Below, piece after piece: positions 1 through 7,558 of a DNA stretch of 47,754 nt; within the stretch, counting starts at the first letter, position 1, and the number at the start of each line of letters is the position of its first letter. This DNA is from Candidatus Zixiibacteriota bacterium. Its GTDB lineage: Bacteria; Zixibacteria; MSB-5A5; WJJR01; JAJRUJ01. The translations under genes were made by a program, and so were the position numbers. The stretch covers positions 1-47,754 of the forward strand of contig JAGVQM010000033.1 of NCBI GenBank assembly GCA_020051695.1, read 5' to 3'. The notes beneath the pieces were generated by a model. It saw nothing but the letters and a program-made list of their open reading frames with translations. It was not told where the DNA came from and ran no database searches.

Positions 1-1
1 T

Positions 2-277
2 TCGTTGAAAAGGGACGTCCTGATCACGGCCAATGCCACGCAGCAACAGACCCCCGCCGGTCCCTGGTACGAATTCGATTTCTCCCCGGACGGTCTGGTA
101 TTCTTGCGCCCGGCAATTCTGACGCTTGATGCCGACTTTGTCTCCGGCCGGCCGGTGAAACTCTATTGGTTCAATGAACGCACCGGGGTGTGGCAAGTTG
201 AGAATATTGGTATCCCTGATCGGGATGGAAAAGTCAAGTTCCAGATCTTTCACTTCAGCAAGTATGCGATCTCGTGA
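2..277 (+). CDS. ZU5-like surface protein, C-terminal fragment (copy A, cut by contig edge)
   Basis: This reading frame enters from the left edge without a credible start and ends at 275-277, so about 90 C-terminal residues are visible. They contain FSPDGLVFLRPAILTL and end in HFSKYAIS, the pattern of the second half of a ZU5-type beta domain (proline-glycine turn, 'F-S-P-D-G-L' strand, closing 'F-S-x-Y-A'). The intact protein at 822-1442 has the same ending and the same hairpin after its stop. An almost identical copy lies in opposite orientation at 47478-47753, with only five residue differences by eye. By analogy with the intact copy this is probably a lipoprotein or exported protein, but its N-terminus is not in the window. 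No enzymatic residues are evident; the function is unknown. Confidence 0.75.
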   Translation, partial: SLKRDVLITANATQQQTPAGPWYEFDFSPDGLVFLRPAILTLDADFVSGRPVKLYWFNERTGVWQVENIGIPDRDGKVKFQIFHFSKYAIS

Positions 278-327
278 TGACCAACGATGACAATTGACCC
301 CAAGACCCAATAGCCAGAACCTCCCCA

Positions 328-359
328 CCCCGGACCGCGGCCCACGGTCCGGGGTTCCT
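328..359 (+). terminator. Hairpin terminator of copy A
   Basis: A perfect 10-bp stem (CCCCGGACCG at 328-337 with CGGTCCGGGG at 345-354) has a 7-base loop and is followed by a short T-rich stretch. The same stem and loop recur after the paralogue at 1483-1509 and, inverted, at 47401-47427. It is probably a rho-independent terminator carried along with the gene family. The weak T-run leaves open that it is a palindromic repeat or RNA-stability element. Confidence 0.65.
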
Positions 360-381
360 CATTGTATCCGCAATATTAAGG

Positions 382-498
382 CGTGGCATGGGCATCTTGC
401 CCATGCCACGTCCACGGGCGAGACGCCCGTGCCACATGAGTTTTCCCATTTGGATTGCCCACCGTCTCATGTGTGGGCGGCACATGTCCACATGTGCC
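382..498. repeat. Cluster of dispersed palindromes (REP-like)
   Basis: Three clean inverted repeats sit end to end. One is a 13-bp stem at 382-394/398-410 with a 3-base loop, built on CATGGGCA/TGCCCATG. One is an 8-bp stem CACGGGCG/CGCCCGTG at 413-420/424-431. One is an 8-bp stem GGCACATG/CATGTGCC at 479-486/491-498, with a weaker GCCCAC/GTGGGC pair just inside it. No gene overlaps them. They resemble the dispersed REP-type palindromes found between genes in many bacteria. No REP-associated transposase is present in the window. Confidence 0.75.
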
Positions 499-821
499 CC
501 AGGTCAGAGTTGTGCAGGAGTCAAGCAAGCGGCAGATGAGGATCCGCCACGGCGGACCGGCCACAAAACGACTCGTCCCCCAAACGCCAAAACTACTGCC
601 GGAACCTCCCCACCATCTGTCGGATAAATCCCCCACTTTTTGCGGTTTGTGGCCATCCTGTACTATCCCCAAACCCCGGTGCAAAGATTAGACAGGGGCA
701 TATCAGCTTACAGGATAATGTCTTTGGGTGGTGATGTGGAGAACCGGTTCATCTTGGTGTCCTAATTGCTAACCATCAGTACAGCGACACAAAAGATTGG
801 AAAAAAAAAGGAGGAAGGCCT
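499..821. other. Non-coding stretch upstream of the intact ZU5-like lipoprotein
   Basis: I find no believable gene here. There is a short TCCGCC/GGCGGA inverted repeat at 543-556 and an isolated -10-like GATAAT at 714-719 without a well-placed -35. The region presumably holds the promoter of the lipoprotein gene at 822, with a strong ribosome-binding site (AAGGAGG) at 808-814. Confidence 0.5.
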
Positions 822-1442
822 ATGCGTATCGTAAACGGGAAGTCGGTTCTGAAAGCAGGTCTCGCGGTTCTTGGCTGCGCGTCATTTATGGTTTTTGCGG
901 TGGGGTGTTCGACCGACGCCCCGGTTGCCCCCGGCACGATGAGTAATTCTACGGAGAACGCCTTTAAGGCGGCGGCCTTTGCCGATTCAATCATGAGAGC
1001 CGCTGGCCCAAGCGGCCTCGCGGCGGGTTCCGATCTTGATTATCTGAAAGATTCCGAGTACTACCTTTGTGATGCGGCAACCAAAACCAAAATCGATGCC
1101 GCCGGTGGCGAGTTGAAAATCCAGCTGGATAACGACGAAATATTTTTCGTTGTTCCGGCTGGGGCATTGAATACCGAAGTTGAGATTGAAATAGTCGGTT
1201 TCAAGTTCCGTACACCGTATGGTGACGTCTGGATATACGGTTGCGGCCCGGACGGATTGGAATTCAGCGTTCCCATGTGGGTGGATCACCCTATTGATAA
1301 ACAGGATGGCGAGGCAGCCGCATTAATCTATATCGATGAAGAACATCAGAATATCCAACTTGAACTCGAACAGGTCGCACCGGCGCAGGATGGCAAGGTC
1401 TTATTCAATATCCATCACTTCTCCAAGTATGCGATCTCGTGA
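822..1442 (+). CDS. Lipoprotein with ZU5-like C-terminal domain (copy B)
   Basis: A 206-residue protein of unknown function. The ATG at 822 is fixed by AAGGAGG seven bases upstream. The N-terminus is a lipoprotein signal: basic start, hydrophobic run, then a lipobox-like AVGC with Cys29 as the likely lipidated residue. The mature part has a low-complexity linker, then about 110 residues that read like a ZU5-type beta domain: VVPAGAL near residue 110, GPDGLEFSVPM near 143 and the terminal HFSKYAIS. Such domains are usually protein-interaction modules, in bacteria often on exported proteins, so a cell-envelope location is likely. The last residues, stop and following hairpin match the partial paralogues at both contig ends. 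The central part diverges, so this is an older or faster-evolving member of the family. Confidence 0.8.
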   Translation: MRIVNGKSVLKAGLAVLGCASFMVFAVGCSTDAPVAPGTMSNSTENAFKAAAFADSIMRAAGPSGLAAGSDLDYLKDSEYYLCDAATKTKIDAAGGELKIQLDNDEIFFVVPAGALNTEVEIEIVGFKFRTPYGDVWIYGCGPDGLEFSVPMWVDHPIDKQDGEAAALIYIDEEHQNIQLELEQVAPAQDGKVLFNIHHFSKYAIS

Positions 1443-1482
1443 TTGAAACGAAAATTGACCCCAAAAGCCAGAACCTCCCCAA

Positions 1483-1512
1483 CCCCGGACCGCGGCCCAC
1501 GGTCCGGGGTTC
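1483..1512 (+). terminator. Hairpin terminator of copy B
   Basis: The same 10-bp stem and 7-base loop as at 328-354 lies at 1483-1492/1500-1509, about 40 bases after the stop of the lipoprotein gene, followed by TTCCTGTTTGT. Conservation of this element behind three paralogues suggests that duplication or gene conversion included the terminator. Confidence 0.65.
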
Positions 1513-1654
1513 CTGTTTGTGCCGGGGCGCTTGTGTAATATCCTGACGGTTTTCGGGTAAATGACTTGCCCACTGCAGGCGATAATATTAGTGGGGCATT
1601 ACTGAGAGGATCAGGGCCTGGCTGATGGCGGATCAACAACAAGGATGACCCAAC

Positions 1655-2692
1655 GTGCCCGTTACCGACAAACAGCAGGCCGACTCCGGTGTTTCCACGT
1701 TTTCTCTGGCCCGTTTTGGGATTTTTGCCGGATTGCCGACCGCTGTCCTGAAATCATTACAGAACGCGATGGACGTGCGGCTGGTCCCGGCCGGGGCGCA
1801 GTTGTTTGCGGAGGGAGATGCCGCCGATTGCGTTTATGTAATTCATCGGGGGATTGTCAGGATCATCAAGCACGTGGACGGCGCCCCGGTGGTCCTGGCC
1901 CGGCGGGGTCCGGGAGAGATTATCGGCGACATGGCCCTGCTGGACGGCAGCACGCGTTTTGCCACGGCCGTGTGTGAAGTCGATACCGAGGTCTATATCC
2001 TGCGGGAAGACCGGCTCGCCGGATTAGTCGGCACTCTTTCGCCAGTGGCATTGCGGCTGATCAAAACGCTGATCTCTCGTCTTCGCGCAATGGACATGTC
2101 CTGGGTCAAAAGACTGTCCGTGCAGGAACGCGATTTCCATTCGGCCCTGCAACTGCGCGACCAGGTCCTGGAAATATCCACCCACCCCATTGTTATCACC
2201 GATGACAGCACCCGCATTAAATTGGCCAATCCCGCCGCGAGAGAATTATTCGGCACCCCCGATAAACGTGCAGGCATCTGGCAGTGGATCAAGACCGAAG
2301 GGCACACTCTCCGCCGCGAGGCCGTCCACGCCGCCAAAGAGCATATCGGCTGGCATGGCGAATGTATGGCGAAGGATATTCGCGGCGGTGCCCGCATTTT
2401 CAAGACAGTGATGGTCCCGACAACCGGCCGTGGCGGCAAAGCCCGCGAGTGCCTGTGGATTTTGCAGGAACTCACCGAAGTCCGCGCGCTCGAACAAGTT
2501 GTCCATCAGCAGGATATGCTGGATTCGGCGGCTTCCACGGCAGTAAAACGCGAATTGGACAAATGTTTTGCCGCCCTGGCCGAACAGCGTAAGCTGGTCA
2601 GCGGCTGCCTGCCGTCGCGCCGGGCGCTCCTGATCGAGGAAAGCTTCACGAATATTCAACGCGCTCTCGAAAAAGTGAAAGCGTTGAGTTGA
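1655..2692 (+). CDS. Cyclic-nucleotide-binding / PAS domain sensor protein
   Basis: A 345-residue cytoplasmic sensor with a GTG start at 1655. Residues about 20-140 form a CRP-type cyclic-nucleotide-binding barrel. The phosphate-binding cassette reads GEIIGDMALLDGSTRFATA, keeping the arginine but carrying Asp where Glu is common. Residues about 165-285 look like a PAS domain (VITDDSTRIKLANPAAREL). A short helical tail follows. There is no helix-turn-helix, so unlike CRP/FNR it is unlikely to bind DNA, and no kinase or cyclase output is visible. It lies upstream of a membrane protease and a GAF-GAF-PP2C phosphatase on the same strand, which suggests a shared stress or partner-switching role; that link is inference from position. 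Confidence 0.82.
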   Translation: MPVTDKQQADSGVSTFSLARFGIFAGLPTAVLKSLQNAMDVRLVPAGAQLFAEGDAADCVYVIHRGIVRIIKHVDGAPVVLARRGPGEIIGDMALLDGSTRFATAVCEVDTEVYILREDRLAGLVGTLSPVALRLIKTLISRLRAMDMSWVKRLSVQERDFHSALQLRDQVLEISTHPIVITDDSTRIKLANPAARELFGTPDKRAGIWQWIKTEGHTLRREAVHAAKEHIGWHGECMAKDIRGGARIFKTVMVPTTGRGGKARECLWILQELTEVRALEQVVHQQDMLDSAASTAVKRELDKCFAALAEQRKLVSGCLPSRRALLIEESFTNIQRALEKVKALS

Positions 2693-2842
2693 ATACTCTT
2701 CGACTCGTGCTTCCCTCTGTCACTCGCCGCGTTTTCTGCTCAGCCCGTGCCTTGAATCGGCGGGATGATTTGCGCCTACCATCCCGGAGCCAAAATCGTA
2801 TATTACTGCCGAAGTTATCAATGCGGGCGGGGAAACAGGGTA

Positions 2843-3715
2843 ATGACCGACGATTCAATTCAAGATCAATCTCGGATGCCGGATACCGGGGCCGGTTTTT
2901 TGCCCGCAGGGCCAAGTCCGGGGCTTTGGGATTTTGGCCGCGCCTTGCTTTTTTTCTTCTTTTTGGTCGGCGGGACTATCGCTGTCGGCGTGGCCCTGTT
3001 ATTGCTTTTCGGTTTCAAAGCCAGCGCCCTGCTCACGGAACTGGGATTATACCTCATGGTGCCGTACCTGCTTTCGCGGTTTCTGGATACCGGCTGGCAG
3101 CAGTGGATGCGCCGCCCGCATCTGTCGCTGGGGGGCTGGATGTCCATGCTGCTGGCGCTGTTCGGGCTGGGGGTCCTGATCTCCAATATTCCGGTTGCCG
3201 TCGATTCGGTGTATCCCATGTCTGAGGAGTATAGGGAGTTTTTTGAGACATTTTTGCGGGCCGATTCGACCGGTGAATTTATCGTGCTTTTGGTAATTGC
3301 CGCGATTGTCCCCGGCATTTGTGAGGAGATCACCTTCCGTGGGCTGATCCACCAGGGTATCCGGACGACTTTCGGCCCGCAGGCGGCGGTGGTCATCACC
3401 GGCGTTTTGTTTGCCGTTATCCATCTGAGTCCCTGGAATTTTCTGGCGTTGATTTTTATGGGGTTGTTTCTCGGCTTGCTGCGGGAAAAAACCGGCTCGA
3501 TCTGGCCGGGGGTGGTCGCCCACACGGTCAACAATACGCTGGCCCTGACCCTGATTACCGTCGCCCCGCCGCAGGAGAACGCCTGGCAATATGATTATTT
3601 TCCGTGGTGGCTCAACCTGACGGCGCTTGCCGTGCTCGTGCTGGGGATGTTACTTTTCCTGCGGCAGGTCGGGCCGCGGACAGCTCCCGGTCCTGCCGGA
3701 CAGGAAGGGTACTAA
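2843..3715 (+). CDS. CPBP family intramembrane metalloprotease
   Basis: A multi-pass membrane protein of the CPBP (CAAX protease and bacteriocin-processing) family. The diagnostic motifs are in order: EEITFR starting at base 3323, FAVIH, then HTVNN, which together supply the presumed metal-binding Glu and His residues in the membrane. I place the start at ATG 2843; the frame stays open to 2765, but that extension is cysteine-rich and unlike a membrane-protein N-terminus. About 290 residues is usual for the family. The stop overlaps the next start by one base (TAATG), so translation is probably coupled to the PP2C phosphatase gene. Family members cleave membrane-bound substrates or process peptides; the substrate here cannot be told. 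Confidence 0.85.
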   Translation: MTDDSIQDQSRMPDTGAGFLPAGPSPGLWDFGRALLFFFFLVGGTIAVGVALLLLFGFKASALLTELGLYLMVPYLLSRFLDTGWQQWMRRPHLSLGGWMSMLLALFGLGVLISNIPVAVDSVYPMSEEYREFFETFLRADSTGEFIVLLVIAAIVPGICEEITFRGLIHQGIRTTFGPQAAVVITGVLFAVIHLSPWNFLALIFMGLFLGLLREKTGSIWPGVVAHTVNNTLALTLITVAPPQENAWQYDYFPWWLNLTALAVLVLGMLLFLRQVGPRTAPGPAGQEGY

Positions 3716-5520
3716 TGGACGAACACGCACACGCATCGATTGAGCCGGGCGAGGATACTTCATGTCTGGATTCAGCCGTCCTCATCCGCACCGGCCGGGT
3801 GCTGAATTCGACTCTGAACCTCCCGGATTTGCATGATGCTGTCCTGCGCCTGCTGGCCGAAGTCTGCCATGCCGAAGCGGCGGTTCTGCTGCTGGTCGAG
3901 CGCAAATCGCAGAATTTTGTGATGATGCGCGTGCTGAACAGGCGCACGGACACCTTTACTGATTGCACCGAGCGCGATGCCAACCGCTTGTTTTCCTGGG
4001 TCCAAAGCGAAAATCCCGCTGGCCAACCCCCGGCGGCGCCTCTGCCGCGCCGGGTGGAAGCGTTATTGGACGATTATGTCGATCCCGCAGACCGCAAATC
4101 GCTGTGGAGCGTATTGAACCGCCGGGGACGGCTTTCCGGGGCGATCGGCATCGTCTATCGCGGCGACGACCGTCCGGAACGGGGCGTGTTCCTCTCGGCG
4201 GTCTCCAACCAGATCGCCACTGCGCTGGATAATGCCCTGTTGTTCCGTGCGGTCAAGCGGCGGTCGCTGGAAGCACGCATTTTGCTGCAATCGTCGGTTG
4301 CCCTGTCCCGGGGGCTGGAATTGGATGAAATCCTCAATACGATTTTGGATAAGCTGCAAACAGTCATCCCTTACGATGCAGCGGGGATCTTTCTGTTTCG
4401 GCAGGAAAACGGCGAGTTGACGCCGATCATCGACCGCGGTTTCGATGAAGACAAACACAGCAATTTATCCCGCAAATCCGATGAGGGTCTGGTGGGGTAT
4501 GCGGTCAGGACGGGGGAGATTGTGCTGGTCGATGATGTCCGGACTGACCCCCGCTATACCAACGCCCGGGATGCTACCCGTTCGGAACTGGTGATCCCGA
4601 TCCGCGCGGCGGGCCGTCTGGTCGGGGCTTTCGACCTCGAGCGCGATATCACCAGCGGTTTCAATACTGAAGCATTGGACCTGGCCTCGGCTTTTGCCGG
4701 CAGCGCCGGGCTGGCCATTGAACGGGCGCAGTTGTACCGCGAGGCCCTCGCCAAGCGGCGGCTGGACGGTGAGTTGGAGATCGCCCGCTCGATTCAGGAA
4801 ACTTTCCTGCCCAAGGCCAACCCGGTCATTCCCGGCTATGACATTGCCGGATTGAATTTCCCCTCCGAGGAAGTCGGCGGAGACTATTATGATTTCATTC
4901 CCATCGTCAATAACCAACTGGGCATTGCCATCGGTGATGTCTCCGGCAAGGGGATCCCCGCGGCATTGATCATGGCCGCGTTCCGCGCCTCACTGATCGC
5001 CGAGATCCGCAATAATTATGCGATCCGCACGATCTTCGCCAAAGTCAATTCGCTCCTGGAAGAAACCAGCGAACGGGGTCGTTTTGTCACCGCCATGTAT
5101 GGTGTGCTGGACACGAAAAACGGCATCCTCACCTTCGCCAACGCCGGACACAACCCGGGCCTGCTCTTGCGCGGCGATGACTCCATCGAATACCTGGCCG
5201 AGGGCGGCTTGCCCTTCGCGATCAAAGCGGGTGTGACGTATGAGGAACGGCCGGTATCCATTCGGCCGGGCGATGTGATGCTGTGGTATACCGACGGCGT
5301 CACCGATGCAATCAATCAGCATGATGAATTTTTCGAGGAAGAACGGCTAATCCGGATACTGCGGGACAACCGACACCTGCCCGCCGTGGAAATTCTCAAC
5401 ACCATCAACCGGGAAATTCGTGCATTCGCCGCGCCTGATTCGAAAATGGACGACATCACCATGATTATTGTCCGCGCCCTGCCGCTCACTGTCCCCCGTC
5501 CGGGAACGGCCCCCACCTGA
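3715..5520 (+). CDS. GAF-GAF-PP2C (RsbU/SpoIIE-type) serine phosphatase
   Basis: A 601-residue cytoplasmic protein. The ATG at 3715 is preceded by AGGAAGGG and overlaps the stop of the CPBP protease gene. Residues about 20-165 are a degenerate GAF domain and about 180-340 a second, better-conserved one (SDEGLVGYAVRTGE, VPIRAAGRLVGAFDLE-like strands). After a coiled linker with the ERAQLYREAL type helix, residues about 370-590 form a PPM/PP2C phosphatase. Its metal-binding aspartates are visible in VGGDYYD, IGDVSGKG, YTDGVTD and DDITMI. Such RsbU-like enzymes dephosphorylate anti-anti-sigma factors. No anti-sigma kinase or STAS partner is encoded in the window, so its target must lie elsewhere. 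Confidence 0.9.
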   Translation: MDEHAHASIEPGEDTSCLDSAVLIRTGRVLNSTLNLPDLHDAVLRLLAEVCHAEAAVLLLVERKSQNFVMMRVLNRRTDTFTDCTERDANRLFSWVQSENPAGQPPAAPLPRRVEALLDDYVDPADRKSLWSVLNRRGRLSGAIGIVYRGDDRPERGVFLSAVSNQIATALDNALLFRAVKRRSLEARILLQSSVALSRGLELDEILNTILDKLQTVIPYDAAGIFLFRQENGELTPIIDRGFDEDKHSNLSRKSDEGLVGYAVRTGEIVLVDDVRTDPRYTNARDATRSELVIPIRAAGRLVGAFDLERDITSGFNTEALDLASAFAGSAGLAIERAQLYREALAKRRLDGELEIARSIQETFLPKANPVIPGYDIAGLNFPSEEVGGDYYDFIPIVNNQLGIAIGDVSGKGIPAALIMAAFRASLIAEIRNNYAIRTIFAKVNSLLEETSERGRFVTAMYGVLDTKNGILTFANAGHNPGLLLRGDDSIEYLAEGGLPFAIKAGVTYEERPVSIRPGDVMLWYTDGVTDAINQHDEFFEEERLIRILRDNRHLPAVEILNTINREIRAFAAPDSKMDDITMIIVRALPLTVPRPGTAPT

Positions 5521-5532
5521 TCCTGGTGTACG

Positions 5533-7011
5533 ATGTCCGCGCATACGAAAAAAGTGCCGTCCGGCGAACTGCCTCCTCCCGTTGAAATCAAAGACTTTGT
5601 GGCCCGCGTTCGCCGCACAGTCCGCGAGGGAAGCATGCTGAGCACGGGCGATCGGGTGCTGGTTGGCATTTCGGGTGGGCCGGATTCAGTGGCTTTGTTG
5701 CGCGTGTTACAGCTGCTGGCCGGCGAGTTGTCGCTGTCGCTGGCGCTGGCGCATGTCAATTATCATCTGCGGGGGCGGGCGTCCGCTGGCGACGAACGAT
5801 TTTGCCGGGAATTGGCGGCGCAGGCCGGGGTTCCTGTTTATGTTCGCTCACGGCATAAACCGCGGCGTGCGGGGAAATCTCCCAACACTCAGGATTGGGC
5901 ACGGCGGGAGCGATATGCTGTTTACAATTCACTGGCCGACCGGCATGGTTTCACCCGCATTGCCGTCGGCCATACCTTCGATGACCAGGTGGAAACCGTC
6001 GCCGGCGGACTGTTCGGCGGCCGCGACAGCTTTGCCCTGACCGGCATTCCCCGCGTTCGCGGCCGCATCGTGCGGCCCCTGTTTGACTGCCGTCGCCCGG
6101 AAATTCTGGCTTTCCTCGGGCAATTAGGCCAGCCGTATCGGGAGGACACCAGCAACCGGGACCCCGGTTATCTGCGTAACTGGGTGCGCCATCACATCCT
6201 GCCGCAATTGCGCCGGGATTATCATCCGCGCCTTGATGACGTACTTTTTCGCTGGTCGGGCTTGATGGCCCAACAGCGCATGTTTTTCGAGAAAGAAGCC
6301 GCCCGCCGACTCGCCCGCTTGTTGATTTGTCGCGGAAACGGCTGGTTGTCATTGGATTTGTCACGGTTGCGGCGCGCCGGGACACCGCTCGATTATTACT
6401 TGCTACTGGAATGCGCGCGTCTATTGGGCATCGATAATCTCGCCTTGAGTGCGGCCATGCTGAACCGGTTCCGGCAGTTGGCGGCTTCCGGGTTGTCCGG
6501 TCGGCGGCTGGTTTGGGGAAAGCTCACGCTGGAGGTGTCTCGCACGGCATTGAGCGTATATCTTCACCGGCCCACAGCTGCCCGCCAGGTGGAAATTAAC
6601 CTGGCCGGCTCCACTCCGGCCGCACCATGGGGTTTGCAGGTGACCTGTCGGCTCCGGCAGCGGAAAACCGGCGCGGTGCCACGCCTGCCACGGGGGGCGC
6701 TGCGTTTTAACGGCGACGCCGCTCAAATCCGGCCCCCGGTGGTTTTGCGCGAGCCCCGCCCGGGGGAGAAAATCAAACCGATGGGCATGGCCGGGCGCAA
6801 AAAAATATACGATATTCTCTCCGAAGCGGGAGTCCCGGGAATAGTGCGCGAACGGACGCCGGTCTTCGCCGACCGGAAAGGCGTGTTCTGGGTCGTCGGC
6901 TATCGGCAGGAGGAACGAGTGCGCGTGCGGGACCATACCCGTGAAATATTGAACATCACTCTTGCAGACAGGAGTGCTGGTGATGGATCATTCCACCAGA
7001 CCCGGCGCTGA
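5533..7011 (+). CDS. tilS: tRNA(Ile)-lysidine synthase
   Basis: TilS attaches lysine to C34 of the CAU-anticodon tRNA-Ile with ATP, switching it from Met to Ile decoding. The PP-loop ATP site SGGPDS is at residues 47-52. Family features such as HVNYHLRG and GHTFDDQVET follow, and the C-terminal TilS domain has the PGEKIKPMGM and REERTPV-like signature region. The 492-residue length fits two-domain TilS. The usual acidic D-D-Q-x-E motif is retained. It begins 12 bases after the phosphatase and its 3' end overlaps hpt, as in the common bacterial tilS-hpt-ftsH cluster. Confidence 0.93.
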   Translation: MSAHTKKVPSGELPPPVEIKDFVARVRRTVREGSMLSTGDRVLVGISGGPDSVALLRVLQLLAGELSLSLALAHVNYHLRGRASAGDERFCRELAAQAGVPVYVRSRHKPRRAGKSPNTQDWARRERYAVYNSLADRHGFTRIAVGHTFDDQVETVAGGLFGGRDSFALTGIPRVRGRIVRPLFDCRRPEILAFLGQLGQPYREDTSNRDPGYLRNWVRHHILPQLRRDYHPRLDDVLFRWSGLMAQQRMFFEKEAARRLARLLICRGNGWLSLDLSRLRRAGTPLDYYLLLECARLLGIDNLALSAAMLNRFRQLAASGLSGRRLVWGKLTLEVSRTALSVYLHRPTAARQVEINLAGSTPAAPWGLQVTCRLRQRKTGAVPRLPRGALRFNGDAAQIRPPVVLREPRPGEKIKPMGMAGRKKIYDILSEAGVPGIVRERTPVFADRKGVFWVVGYRQEERVRVRDHTREILNITLADRSAGDGSFHQTRR

Positions 7012-7558
7012 GACAAAACCCGGCCGGCCGGATGAGACACTGCGGGTACTCATTGACACGGCCGCGCTTCACCGGCGAGTGGAGCAGCTAGCGGCGCAGC
7101 TTGATCGGGACTATGCCGGGGAAAAACCCGTGCTTGTCGGACTGCTGAAAGGCAGTTTTGTTTTTCTGGCCGATGTGATTCGCTGCCTTACCATTGAGTA
7201 TGAGATTGATTTCATGAGTATCGCCGGGTACGGAAATCTGACAGAACATTCGGGCGCCGTGCGACTTTTGAAGGATTTAAGCGTAAATATAAGTGGCCGG
7301 TCGGTGATAATTGTCGAGGATATTGTCGATTCCGGCCTGACGATTGATTATATTCGGCGAATGTTGTTGGCCCGGCAACCCGCGGATTTAGCAATTATGG
7401 CGCTGTTGAACAAACAAACAAGACGCGAGGTTGACGTGCCGATAGAGTACATAGGTTTCGAAATCGAGGATACATTCGTGGTCGGGTATGGTCTGGACCT
7501 GGCCGAACGGTATCGGGGGCTGGATTATATTGCTACGGTGGATATTGCTGATGGATAA
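6983..7558 (+). CDS. hpt: Hypoxanthine phosphoribosyltransferase
   Basis: A purine-salvage enzyme that joins hypoxanthine or guanine to PRPP. The PRPP-binding signature [13 protein letters not shown] lies at residues about 108-120, and LLKGSFVF near 54 is the conserved loop. I choose ATG 6983 with GGAG eight bases upstream. The gene starts inside the last 29 bases of tilS and its own end overlaps the ftsH start, so the three genes are translationally packed. The 191-residue length is normal. Confidence 0.92.
   Translation: MDHSTRPGAETKPGRPDETLRVLIDTAALHRRVEQLAAQLDRDYAGEKPVLVGLLKGSFVFLADVIRCLTIEYEIDFMSIAGYGNLTEHSGAVRLLKDLSVNISGRSVIIVEDIVDSGLTIDYIRRMLLARQPADLAIMALLNKQTRREVDVPIEYIGFEIEDTFVVGYGLDLAERYRGLDYIATVDIADG

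Larger units (their letters stand above)
1..369. repeat. Left arm of 369-bp inverted repeat at contig ends
   Basis: Bases 1-369 match the reverse complement of 47386-47754 without a gap. I count about 14 differences, and the outermost 99 bases are identical. The match covers the C-terminal part of a ZU5-like gene, its stop, its hairpin and a few bases more, then ends abruptly. Both contig ends begin at the same base, as expected when an assembly graph breaks at a repeat. Confidence 0.9.
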
